From assembly GCA_018609925.1 (NCBI GenBank), contig JAHEOG010000137.1, positions 1-16,384 on the forward strand: 16,384 nucleotides of DNA. The letters are read 5' to 3'. The notes below the pieces were generated by a model that saw only the letters and a program-made list of their open reading frames with translations, searched no databases and had not been told where the DNA came from. The stretch is from Gammaproteobacteria bacterium. GTDB taxonomy: Bacteria; Pseudomonadota; Gammaproteobacteria; Thiohalorhabdales; Thiohalorhabdaceae. Positions 1-6,658 of the stretch are shown in pieces; within the stretch, counting starts at the first letter, position 1; each line of letters begins with the position of its first letter. A program made the translations under genes and the position numbers.

Positions 1-867
1 CAGGACGGAACCCTCGAGCACCTGTCCGAAGGCGAAAACGGCCAGAACGAGGGCCATATCGAGGGGCTGGCCGGTCTGGACCCCCATGGCGATCTCGGCC
101 AACAAAATGCCCAGGATAAAGCCCAGGTAGGGAACGAAGTTGACCAGCCCCGCCACCCCTCCGATCAGGAAAGCAAGGTCCAGTCCCACCAGCCAGAGCC
201 CGGTGGCATAGATCCCGCCCAGGGCCAGCATGACCAGAAGCTGGCCGCGGAGGAAGGCGCCCAAAACCTCGTCGGTCTCCCGGGCCAGCTGGACCGCGGT
301 GGCCTCTCGGGACCGGGGAAGGAGGCTCCTGAGTCCGTCCAGGAGGCGATCCCAGTCCCGCAACAGATAGAAGGTCACCACGGGGACCAAAACCAGATTG
401 GCGGCCCATCCGATCAGCGCCATTCCCGAACGGGACACATGGGTTGCCACGGTTGCGGCCAACCCTCCCGCCTCCTGCCAGTGGGCGCGGATCGATTCCC
501 CGAGGACCCCGAGGGCGGAGGCATTGGGCTCCAGGCCAAAGCGCTCCCGAAGCCAGGGCCCCACCAGCCATTCGATCCGCTCGAGGTAGACGGGCAGATT
601 GGCCACCAGCGTACGGATCTGGCTGTCGATCAGGGGGATCAGCAGGAACAGGAGCAGGCCCACCAGGGCAAACAGGCCCAGGAAGACCACCCCAACGGCG
701 GCTCCGCGGGGAACCCGCCGGGCCTCGATCCGGTCCACAATCGGGTCACCGAGGTAGGCCAGCAGCCCCGCTACCAGGAAAGGGGTTAGGATGGGACCCA
801 AAAGGTAGAGGAGCCAGCCCCCGGCCCCGGCCAGCACCAGGGCCAGGGCCTTCTGGAGATCGCTCAT
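1..867 (-). CDS. AI-2E family transporter / PerM-like permease, C-terminus cut by window edge
   Basis: Polytopic inner-membrane protein of the AI-2E exporter/PerM/YdiK family; the substrate of most members is unknown. 289 residues are visible from the ATG at 867, and the frame is still open at position 1. A GGAGGT ribosome binding site lies 7 nt upstream of the ATG. Two hydrophobic segments open the protein (about residues 6-40), and another pair surrounds GVVFLGLFALVG (about 60-80). The family signature VVTFYLLRDWD is at about residues 163-173. Near the visible end the protein reads GLVNFVPYLGFILG and then FGQVLEG, both typical of this family in that order. Roughly 60-80 residues are probably missing, since members are usually about 350 residues long. 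It is divergent from the Nudix gene, with 132 nt between starts and no clear promoter. Family assignment is firm; the substrate is not known. Confidence 0.93.
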   Translation of the reverse strand, partial: MSDLQKALALVLAGAGGWLLYLLGPILTPFLVAGLLAYLGDPIVDRIEARRVPRGAAVGVVFLGLFALVGLLLFLLIPLIDSQIRTLVANLPVYLERIEWLVGPWLRERFGLEPNASALGVLGESIRAHWQEAGGLAATVATHVSRSGMALIGWAANLVLVPVVTFYLLRDWDRLLDGLRSLLPRSREATAVQLARETDEVLGAFLRGQLLVMLALGGIYATGLWLVGLDLAFLIGGVAGLVNFVPYLGFILGILLAEIAMGVQTGQPLDMALVLAVFAFGQVLEGSVL

Positions 868-999
868 GGGCAAGACCTCCCCGGGCCTGCGGGAAACGGC
901 CGGCAACGGTATCAACCCCGACCCCCCCGGCCAAGCGCTGGATGGTCTCCGGTTTTTGGCGCCCCCTCGCCGACCACCCACCTCTACGAGCCCCTGCCT

Positions 1000-1434
1000 A
1001 TGAGCCGATCCGGGACTCGGCCATCGAATTCGCAACCCCAGGCCGGTGTCCTGGCGGTGATCTGGCGCCGGGACCGGGTCCTGCTGGTCAAGCGCCGGCG
1101 GTCGCCCCATGCGAATTACTGGGGCTTTCCCGGGGGAGCGGTAGAGCCGGGCGAGCCCTTCCGCGAGGCCGCACGCCGGGAGGTGCGCGAGGAAACCGGA
1201 ATCCAGGCCCGCCCCGAAGAGCCAATTACTGCCCTGGACCTTATCCAGCCCGACGAGGAAAACGGGCCGGGCTACCACTACGTCCTGATCGCCGTTCGCC
1301 TAACCTATCTCCAAGGGCGGATCGAGCCCGGGGACGACGCGGTGGAGGCGGACTGGTTTTCCCCCGTTGCCCTCCCCGAGCCGCTTTGTCCCGAAGTGAG
1401 CCATATGGTCCGGGACAGCCGGCCTACGGGCTAA
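1000..1434 (+). CDS. Nudix hydrolase (ADP-ribose pyrophosphatase-like)
   Basis: Small cytoplasmic Nudix-fold pyrophosphohydrolase of 144 residues. The Nudix box is perfect: G46-X5-E52-X7-R60-E61-V62-X-E64-E65-X-G67-I68, which binds the catalytic divalent metal. The fold starts at about residue 14 (AGVLAVIW) with the typical VLLVKRRRSPHANYWGFPGG run before the box and a DAVEADWFSPVALPE segment near the end. Single-domain members of this kind hydrolyse ADP-ribose, dinucleoside polyphosphates or oxidised nucleotides; the sequence does not decide which. The ATG at 1000 leaves a 13-residue unstructured lead, and its ribosome binding site is weak (GAG about 10 nt upstream). It is followed after 77 nt by the 65-residue gene. 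Family call is firm, substrate open. Confidence 0.92.
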   Translation: MSRSGTRPSNSQPQAGVLAVIWRRDRVLLVKRRRSPHANYWGFPGGAVEPGEPFREAARREVREETGIQARPEEPITALDLIQPDEENGPGYHYVLIAVRLTYLQGRIEPGDDAVEADWFSPVALPEPLCPEVSHMVRDSRPTG

Positions 1435-1511
1435 CCTAAACACGGGGCCGGTCTTGCGGGGCCGGGGCATGTGCGCCACCCTGACGGCCTCGGCACCAGG
1501 GGAGATCAGCC

Positions 1512-1709
1512 ATGGCCACCTTGCAGGAGCTGGACGAAGTCCTTCGCCATACCCTCCGGCGGCTCGAAGAGCTCGACGAGGGCGATTCGGAGGTAGGAGA
1601 CCGCTATCTCCACAAGGCCCGGGCCCGGATGGAGAGCCTGCGGACCACCCTCCACCTCGAGGCCCTGGCCCAGCTGGATCCCCCTCGCCGGAATTCCGAC
1701 CCCACCTGA
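1512..1709 (+). CDS. Small helical protein, function unknown (65 residues)
   Basis: I do not recognise this family. The ATG at 1512 has a strong AGGGGAG ribosome binding site 7 nt upstream, and the stop lies 13 nt before the FMN reductase start, so the two are probably co-transcribed. The protein is acidic to neutral and rich in Leu, Glu and Arg. Residues about 4-22 (LQELDEVLRHTLRRLEELDE) and about 30-53 look like two amphipathic helices joined by a short DSEVGD turn, which could form a helical hairpin or a coiled coil. The tail is Pro-rich and probably disordered. No signal peptide, metal motif or catalytic motif is visible. The good start and tight spacing argue for a real gene; an overlapping minus-strand frame (1506-1775) lacks such support. 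Confidence 0.65.
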   Translation: MATLQELDEVLRHTLRRLEELDEGDSEVGDRYLHKARARMESLRTTLHLEALAQLDPPRRNSDPT

Positions 1710-1722
1710 AGGGGAGCCCCCC

Positions 1723-2274
1723 ATGGCAAGTCTATTGGGGATCTCCGGCAGCCTGCGCCGGGAGTCCTTCAACACGGCCCTTCTACACGCCGCCTCCGAG
1801 CTGGTACCGCGGGGCAGTCACCTGGAGGTGGCCACCATCGAGGGCATCCCCCTCTACAATCAGGATGTGGAAGCCAACGAGGGTATTCCGGGACCGGTGG
1901 CCTCGCTGAAGGAGCGGATCGCCTCGGCGGATGGCCTGGTCCTGGCCACCCCCGAGTACAACCACTCCATCCCCGGGCCCTTTAAGAACGCCATCGACTG
2001 GCTCTCCCGCCCCCAGACCGACCAGCCCAGGGTATTCGGGGGTCGGGCCGTCGCCCTGATGGGGGCCTCCCCCAGCCCGGTGGGCAGCCGCTACGCCCAG
2101 GACGCCTGGCTCTCCGTGCTGCACACCCTGGGCCTGCGCCCCTGGTTCCGCGACCACCTCTTCCTGGCCGGGGCCCGGGAGGCCTTCGACGAGGATCTTC
2201 GAATGGTGGACGAAGATCAGCGCGCTCGGGTGCAGCGCTTCATGGAGGGCTTTACTGGCTTCGTTACCGGGTAG
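1723..2274 (+). CDS. NADPH-dependent FMN reductase (flavodoxin-fold quinone/chromate/azo reductase type)
   Basis: Flavodoxin-fold NAD(P)H:FMN oxidoreductase of 183 residues, the usual size for the ChrR/YieF/azoreductase group. The phosphate-binding loop ISGSLRRESFN is at residues 7-17, and the flavin-ring loop TPEYNHSIPGPFKNAIDW is at about residues 76-93; both are hallmark motifs of the family. The C-terminal part (GASPSPVGSRYAQD and a helical tail) also fits. Such enzymes reduce quinones, azo compounds or chromate in the cytoplasm using bound FMN; which substrate matters here cannot be read from the sequence. The ATG is preceded by AAGGGGAG. It lies 13 nt after the 65-residue gene and 43 nt before the GH3 gene, all in one direction, so it may be part of one transcript. 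Confidence 0.93.
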   Translation: MASLLGISGSLRRESFNTALLHAASELVPRGSHLEVATIEGIPLYNQDVEANEGIPGPVASLKERIASADGLVLATPEYNHSIPGPFKNAIDWLSRPQTDQPRVFGGRAVALMGASPSPVGSRYAQDAWLSVLHTLGLRPWFRDHLFLAGAREAFDEDLRMVDEDQRARVQRFMEGFTGFVTG

Positions 2275-2317
2275 CCCTCGATCCGTCCGGCCGCGAGCTC
2301 GGGAGACCTCCCCTGGC

Positions 2318-3484
2318 GTGCCCCGAGGCCGCCGGCGGCTGGAAGCCGCAGTCACAGCCTTGCTCCTGACGCTCCCCGGGGGGAGCCTCTCCTGTGCCCT
2401 GGCAGCCCCTGCGCAGCCTCTGGAGGCCCTGGACGGCCCCGTGGGCCGGATGCTGGTGGTGGGCTTTCGGGGCACCCAGGCCAGGAAGGGCTCCCGCATC
2501 CAAAAGGCCATCCGGGAGCACCGGCTCGGAGGCGTGATCCTGTTCCGGCAGGACGTGCCCAGCGGGGCCTCCCATCGAAACATCCGCTCCCCGGACCAGC
2601 TCCGCCGCCTGACCCGATCCCTGCAGGAGGCCGCCCCGTATCGCCTGCTTATCGCCATCGATCAGGAAGGCGGAGAAGTGGCTCGGCTGCACCCCGCCGA
2701 CGGGTTCCAGGCTTCGCCCTCGGCGGCCTCGCTGGGCGAGCAGCCCGTGGCCCGGGCTCGACGCGCTGCCCAATCCACCGCCGCGCAGCTGGCCGATCTC
2801 GGCATCAACTGGAACCTGGCTCCAGTAGTGGATCTAGCCACCAAGGAGGGGAGCCCGTCCATAGGGGGGCTCGGCCGCAGCTTCGGGGCCCATCCGGAGG
2901 AGGTGACTCCCCGGGCGGCCGAGGTGATCCGGGCCCACCGGGCGGAAGGCGTCCTCACCGCCGTCAAGCACTTCCCCGGGCACGGCAGCGCGGCCGAGGA
3001 CAGCCACCTGGACCTACCCGACATCACCGGGAGCTGGCGCGCCGAGGAGCTCCTCCCCTATCGCCGTCTCCTGGAAATGGACCTGGTGGACACCGTTATG
3101 GTGGGCCACCTCTACCACAGGGAGCTGGACTCGACGTGGCCAGCGAGCCTCTCCAAACGCGTCATCAGCGAGCTCCTGCGCAAGCGGCTGGGCTTCCAGG
3201 GCCCGGTAGTAACCGATGACCTCCAGATGCGGGCCATCCGAGACCGGTATGCCCTGGAGACCACCATCCGACGGGCCATTCGCGCCGGGGCCGACATCCT
3301 CCTTTTCGCCAACAACACGGTCTACCAGCCCCGGATCGCTGCCCGGGCCCGAGAAGCCATGCGGGATCTCGTCCGGGGAGGCGAGATCCCTCCGGAGCGG
3401 ATCAATCGCTCCCTGCGCCGCATCCGTAAGCTGTCCCGAAAGGCCCGGGGCCGCCACCCCCGGAAGCAGGAAGACGACCCATGA
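2318..3484 (+). CDS. nagZ: Exported GH3 beta-N-acetylhexosaminidase (NagZ-like)
   Basis: Family 3 glycoside hydrolase, N-terminal barrel domain only, that removes beta-N-acetylglucosamine from peptidoglycan fragments. The start is GTG at 2318 with GGGAG upstream. Residues 1 to about 31 look like a Sec signal peptide: RGRRR, a hydrophobic stretch, then an ALAA-type cleavage site. Family motifs appear in order: GGVILF (about 68-73), IAIDQEGG (112-119), NLAPVVDL, the NagZ loop KHFPGHG (217-223) followed by D228-S-H230 (the Asp/His acid-base dyad), and VVTDDLQM (297-304), where the nucleophile is D300 by analogy. At 388 residues it is longer than the usual roughly 340-residue cytoplasmic NagZ because of the signal and a basic tail. 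The export signal is the unusual part. Its stop overlaps the next start (ATGA). The enzyme class is firm; exact substrate is inferred. Confidence 0.9.
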   Translation: MPRGRRRLEAAVTALLLTLPGGSLSCALAAPAQPLEALDGPVGRMLVVGFRGTQARKGSRIQKAIREHRLGGVILFRQDVPSGASHRNIRSPDQLRRLTRSLQEAAPYRLLIAIDQEGGEVARLHPADGFQASPSAASLGEQPVARARRAAQSTAAQLADLGINWNLAPVVDLATKEGSPSIGGLGRSFGAHPEEVTPRAAEVIRAHRAEGVLTAVKHFPGHGSAAEDSHLDLPDITGSWRAEELLPYRRLLEMDLVDTVMVGHLYHRELDSTWPASLSKRVISELLRKRLGFQGPVVTDDLQMRAIRDRYALETTIRRAIRAGADILLFANNTVYQPRIAARAREAMRDLVRGGEIPPERINRSLRRIRKLSRKARGRHPRKQEDDP

Positions 3485-3984
3485 AATGGCGGGGGCTCGT
3501 ACTGGCCTCGGTGCTCCTCTGCGGTATGGCGGTTGGACTCGAGCCAGAGTCCGAAACGGGGAGATGGGTCCGGGTGGAATTCGACCAGGCCGGCCTATGG
3601 GCGGAGCTGGCCACCACCCCCGAAGAGCGGCGCAAAGGCCTCTCCGGACGAAAGGAGCTGGACCGGGACCGGGGCATGCTCTTCGTCTGGCCGGATTCCG
3701 CCCACCGGCGGTTCTGGATGAAGGACACCTCCATCCCCCTGTCAGTGGCCTTCCTTACCGGAAGGGGGCGGATCCTGAACATCGAGGGGATGGAGCCCGC
3801 GCAAACCGAGCGGACCTACCCTTCCCAAGGCCCGGCGCAATACGCCTTGGAGGTCAAGCGCGGGTGGTTCGCCCGCCACGGGATCCGCCCGGGGGACCAG
3901 GCCCGGTTGCGCCCACCCCGGTCCGAAGAGGCCGCCCCTCTTTCAAGCCCCAACCGACTTCACCAGGGGCCAACCGGGGACTAG
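3481..3984 (+). CDS. DUF192 family protein, exported
   Basis: Protein of 167 residues with a DUF192 domain, a small beta-rich fold of unknown function found in bacteria and archaea. An N-terminal hydrophobic segment (about residues 4-20, after MKWR) looks like a signal peptide, as is common in the family; Cys14 does not sit in a good lipobox. Family features run in order: TTPEERRKGLSGR (45-57), GMLFVWPD (65-72), FWMKDTSIPLSVAF (78-91), then PAQYALEVKRGW (118-129) and GIRPGD. The last 25 or so residues are Pro/Ser-rich and probably disordered. The ATG overlaps the stop of the GH3 gene (ATGA at 3481-3484), which indicates translational coupling and makes joint action in the periplasm possible. 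The domain call is firm; the role is unknown. Confidence 0.9.
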   Translation: MKWRGLVLASVLLCGMAVGLEPESETGRWVRVEFDQAGLWAELATTPEERRKGLSGRKELDRDRGMLFVWPDSAHRRFWMKDTSIPLSVAFLTGRGRILNIEGMEPAQTERTYPSQGPAQYALEVKRGWFARHGIRPGDQARLRPPRSEEAAPLSSPNRLHQGPTGD

Positions 3985-4020
3985 CTCCCCCGACAGCTCC
4001 CCACCGGGGGGATTGACCGC
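3985..4020. terminator. Possible weak terminator between convergent genes
   Basis: Only 36 nt separate the DUF192 stop from the tpx stop. A C-run at 3986-3991 and TCCCC at 3998-4002 can each pair with the G-run at 4006-4011. The inner hairpin has a 3-nt loop (ACC). There is no T-tract on either strand, so termination here is only a suggestion. Confidence 0.25.
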
Positions 4021-4518
4021 TTAGCCGAGGGCGTCCAGGACCTCGCGGTAGTCCGGCTCTTCGGCGATTTCCGGTACCAATTGCCGATGGAGGACCCGAT
4101 TGTCTTGGTCCAGGACAAGAACGGCACGGGCGGTCACCCCGGCCAAGGGGCCGTCCTCGATCAGGACCCCGTAATCCCGGGCAAAGGACTTTCCCCGCAT
4201 CATGGACAAAGGCATTACATTGTCCAGGTCCTCGTTGCCGCAGAATCGCTGCTGGGCGAAAGGCAAGTCGGCGGAGATGATGAGCACAGTGGCGTCCGGG
4301 TTCTCCTGAGCATACTCGTTGAAGCGGCGGGTTGATTCGGCGCAGATCGGTGTGTCCAGGCTCGGCACAATATTGAGGATTTTCTTGCCGGGGACCTCCG
4401 ACAGGGACCGCTCGTTTAGGTCTTTGTCCACGAGGGTGAAATCAGGAGCCGTTTCCCCCACCTGGGGCAAATCCCCATTGGTGTGAATCTCGGTGCCCTT
4501 TAGCGTCACAGTCGCCAT
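4021..4518 (-). CDS. tpx: Thiol peroxidase (atypical 2-Cys peroxiredoxin)
   Basis: Tpx reduces hydrogen peroxide and alkyl hydroperoxides using thioredoxin; in Gram-negative bacteria it is periplasmic or cytoplasmic. The start is set at the ATG at 4518, which has GAGGAGAT 6 nt upstream and gives 165 residues, the normal length (E. coli Tpx is 168). The frame stays open to 4668, but the extra 50 residues have no family resemblance. The peroxidatic motif PSLDTPIC puts CP at C59, and QRFCGNEDLDNV puts the resolving Cys at C93, matching the E. coli 61/95 pair. The N-terminus TLKGTEIHTNGDLPQVGETAPDF is also typical (in part residues 5-27). It ends 36 nt from the convergent DUF192 gene. The upstream minus-strand gene ends 125 nt before this start. 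Confident. Confidence 0.97.
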   Translation of the reverse strand: MATVTLKGTEIHTNGDLPQVGETAPDFTLVDKDLNERSLSEVPGKKILNIVPSLDTPICAESTRRFNEYAQENPDATVLIISADLPFAQQRFCGNEDLDNVMPLSMMRGKSFARDYGVLIEDGPLAGVTARAVLVLDQDNRVLHRQLVPEIAEEPDYREVLDALG

Positions 4519-4524
4519 GGGAGG

Positions 4525-4532
4525 ATCTCCTC
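4525..4532 (-). promoter_or_regulatory. Ribosome binding site that fixes the tpx start
   Basis: On the minus strand GAGGAGAT sits 6 nt upstream of the ATG at 4518. It selects this ATG over an in-frame ATG at 4668 that would add 50 unrelated residues. Confidence 0.75.
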
Positions 4533-4643
4533 TCGCTTTGCTCCGATTGTCCCGAGCTATGGACCGCAGACCGATCTTGGAGGCCTTAGAGGTACAGGCA
4601 CAAGCGCCGGTCCGGACAGGCGGAATGGTACATCCCCGGGACC

Positions 4644-4922
4644 CTACGAATCGGCCAGGCGCCGGCAAGACCCCAGCTCGTCACTCCACTCCTGGAGTAG
4701 ACGGGCCCGCACCCGGGCATCCGAAGGGGCCTTTAGCAGGTCCTCTTTGGTCGCGGGGATCTCCACCACCTGCCAGCCGTTGGCCACCGCGCATTCCACT
4801 CGGATTATCCAGCCGGTCTCGCCCTGGCCCACCTCGTAAAGGTAGGCCGCCAGCCCCATTTCCTCCAAAAGGCCCTCCGTGGCCTCCCGGGCCCGGCGCA
4901 GTTCTTCAGCGGAAACCCTCAC
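4644..4922 (-). CDS. Small protein of unknown function (92 residues)
   Basis: I do not recognise this family. The start is GTG at 4922 with a purine-rich AAGGGTGAG just upstream. The predicted layout is a helix (about 5-22), two beta strands (GWIIRVECAV at about 37-46 and GWQVVEIP at about 49-56) and a long helix (about 57-86), which suggests a compact alpha-beta-beta-alpha domain. There is no signal peptide or membrane segment, and only two Cys (about 44 and 86). Base and codon use resemble the neighbours. It is co-directional with tpx, 125 nt upstream of it, and divergent from psd. The strong alternation of hydrophobic and charged residues and the well-formed strands argue for a real protein. 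Confidence 0.7.
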   Translation of the reverse strand: MRVSAEELRRAREATEGLLEEMGLAAYLYEVGQGETGWIIRVECAVANGWQVVEIPATKEDLLKAPSDARVRARLLQEWSDELGSCRRLADS

Positions 4923-5114
4923 GGTAGCTCACCCTTTAATCCAGAAAAAACCCATGGCAATCGCCCTTCTCCTCCGGCATGCCCCGAGCCGAGCGCGCCC
5001 TGGAAGCGCCGCCGGGCGGGACCACCAACACCAACGGACAAGTAAACACTCCTACCCTAGTCACGGGCTTGCGTCTATCCTTGGGGAGGTGAGCCTACCT
5101 CGGGGAGCCCAGCC

Positions 5115-6047
5115 ATGGCCAAAGCCGCTTCCGGCTTGCGAAAAGCCCTAGCTCGGCTCCAGCTCATCCTGCCGCACCACGGTCTCTCCCGGCTCGCCGG
5201 ACGCTTCGCCGATGCACGCCACCCAAGGCTCGTGCGTGCCTTGATCCAGGGATTCAATCGGGCCTTTGGGGTGGACTGGACGGAAGTCACCGAGCCGGAC
5301 CCCGAAGCCTATGCCAGCCTGAACGCGTTCTTCACTCGCTCCCTACGCTTCGAGGCCCGGCCCATTTGTCCCCGGCCAAACGGCACGGCCTGCCCCGCCG
5401 ATGGCACCCTGAGCGGCTTCGGCCGGCTGGCGGGAGAGGACCTGATCCAGGCCAAGGATCGCAAGCTGGACCTCACCTCTTTGCTGGGGGGGGACCCGGA
5501 ACGGGCGAAGGCCTTCCAGGACGGCAGCTATGTCACCGTCTACTTGGCCCCCCCGGATTACCACCGGGTCCACATGCCGGTGACCGGAGTCCTGACCGAG
5601 ATGGTCCACGTGCCGGGGCGCGTCTTCTCGGTGGGACCGGCCACGACGGCAGCGGTACCCGGACTGCTGGCCCGCAACGAACGGGTAGTGGCTTTATTTC
5701 GCACCGAGGCGGGACCCATGGCCCTGATCCTTGTCGGGGCCATGCTGGTAGCGAGCATCCAGGTCACATGGCACGGAACCGTAACCCCGGCCGGGAAGGG
5801 GGAAATTCGGCACTGGAGCTATCCGAGGTCCGGTCCGGACACCTGGACCCTCCAGCGAGGGCAAGAGATGGGCCGGTTCCGCCTGGGCTCGACAGTGATC
5901 GCCCTTTTCCCAGCGGCCACTCTGCGCTGGGATCCGGAATTGGCGGAGGGCCAGCATGTCCGCATGGGCGAATGCCTCGGCGACCTGGAGGTTGGCAGCC
6001 CCATGAACCCGGAGAGTCCTTCCCGAGCCCGCGAGGCACCAACTTGA
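5115..6047 (+). CDS. psd: Phosphatidylserine decarboxylase proenzyme
   Basis: Converts phosphatidylserine to phosphatidylethanolamine at the inner membrane. The 310-residue proenzyme is of the short Psd (E. coli) type. The N-terminal part carries FFTRSL (about 72-77). The self-cleavage triad is visible: D96 in PADGTL, H153 in YHRVHMP, and S259 in the LGST motif. Cleavage before S259 would yield the beta chain and an alpha chain with a pyruvoyl group made from the Ser. The ATG at 5115 has GGGGAG 7 nt upstream. No phosphatidylserine synthase gene is next to it. It is divergent from the 92-residue gene (192 nt between starts) and 59 nt upstream of the DUF2452 gene. Confident. Confidence 0.96.
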   Translation: MAKAASGLRKALARLQLILPHHGLSRLAGRFADARHPRLVRALIQGFNRAFGVDWTEVTEPDPEAYASLNAFFTRSLRFEARPICPRPNGTACPADGTLSGFGRLAGEDLIQAKDRKLDLTSLLGGDPERAKAFQDGSYVTVYLAPPDYHRVHMPVTGVLTEMVHVPGRVFSVGPATTAAVPGLLARNERVVALFRTEAGPMALILVGAMLVASIQVTWHGTVTPAGKGEIRHWSYPRSGPDTWTLQRGQEMGRFRLGSTVIALFPAATLRWDPELAEGQHVRMGECLGDLEVGSPMNPESPSRAREAPT

Positions 6048-6106
6048 AGGCGCCTGCTGGGAGGGGCTAGGGTATAGAGTCTCAAGCCGGATCACCCGAG
6101 GAGACC

Positions 6107-6640
6107 ATGAGCCAGGACCACGAGAAGGACCCGGACCCCGAGGGCGGTGCCCACCAGGAGCCCCAGGACAAGGGTGAGCGGCACGAGGGTCCCGACAGCA
6201 CATCGCCCTACCCTGTCGAGCGCGGGGCTCCCGCCTATAGCCTGGTCAATACGGCCCAGGAGATCGAACTGGCCGATCAAATGGTGCACACCCAGGTGAG
6301 CGGCAAGCTCAAGGTCATCGCTGACCAGATCAAGGCCTTGCAGGCGGAGGCTCAGGACATCCTGGACTCGGCCCAACAGGATATGGAGCTCCACAAGGCC
6401 AAGTGCAACTTCAAGCGCCAGCCCGGCAAGGTCTACCACCTCTACCAGAAGGAGGACGGGACCCTCTATTTCTCCATGCTCTCCCCCGAGGATTGGGCAA
6501 ACCAGCCGCCCCATGCCTTCCAGGGGTCCTATCGCCTGGAGCCCGATTACTCCTGGACCCCCGCGGAGAAGATGGACGAGCCGGACGATACGCGGGCCCT
6601 GGTCAATCGGCTGCTGGAGGACCGCGGCCTGGATCAGTAG
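6107..6640 (+). CDS. DUF2452 family protein (C1orf50 family)
   Basis: Protein of 177 residues with the DUF2452 domain, a family of unknown function that also includes human C1orf50. The first 32 residues are acidic and low in complexity (many Glu, Asp, Gly, Pro, His), probably disordered. The domain begins with SPYPVERGAP (33-42) and LVNTAQEIE, then a helix of about 64-95 that could be a coiled coil (KLKVIADQIKALQAEA region). The conserved core follows: LHKAKCNFKRQPGKVYHLYQ (95-114), DGTLYFSMLSPEDW (117-130), and GSYRLEPDYSWTP (140-152). No membrane segment is present. GAGGAG lies 3 nt upstream of the ATG at 6107. Its 3' end faces the MFS gene with only 18 nt between stops. Family call is firm; no function is known. 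Confidence 0.88.
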   Translation: MSQDHEKDPDPEGGAHQEPQDKGERHEGPDSTSPYPVERGAPAYSLVNTAQEIELADQMVHTQVSGKLKVIADQIKALQAEAQDILDSAQQDMELHKAKCNFKRQPGKVYHLYQKEDGTLYFSMLSPEDWANQPPHAFQGSYRLEPDYSWTPAEKMDEPDDTRALVNRLLEDRGLDQ

Positions 6641-6658
6641 TCCGCACGCCAAGGGATA

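Noticed and set aside
444..1439. 331-residue plus-strand open frame rich in Pro, Arg, Gly and Ala
   Set aside because: It overlaps the PerM-like gene on the other strand and the Nudix gene in another frame. Its composition is typical of a non-coding frame in GC-rich DNA, and it has no recognisable domain.
1783..2658. 291-residue minus-strand open frame over the FMN reductase and GH3 genes
   Set aside because: It lies opposite two genes with clear family motifs, and its own translation shows no domain or good start.
4519..4668. 50-residue N-terminal extension of tpx from an upstream ATG
   Set aside because: It has no Tpx family resemblance, and the downstream ATG has a good ribosome binding site and gives the normal length.
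6073..6078. TATAGA as a possible -10 box ahead of the DUF2452 gene
   Set aside because: The nearest -35-like TTGAAG (6044-6049) is 23 nt away, which is too far, and there is no extended -10 sequence.
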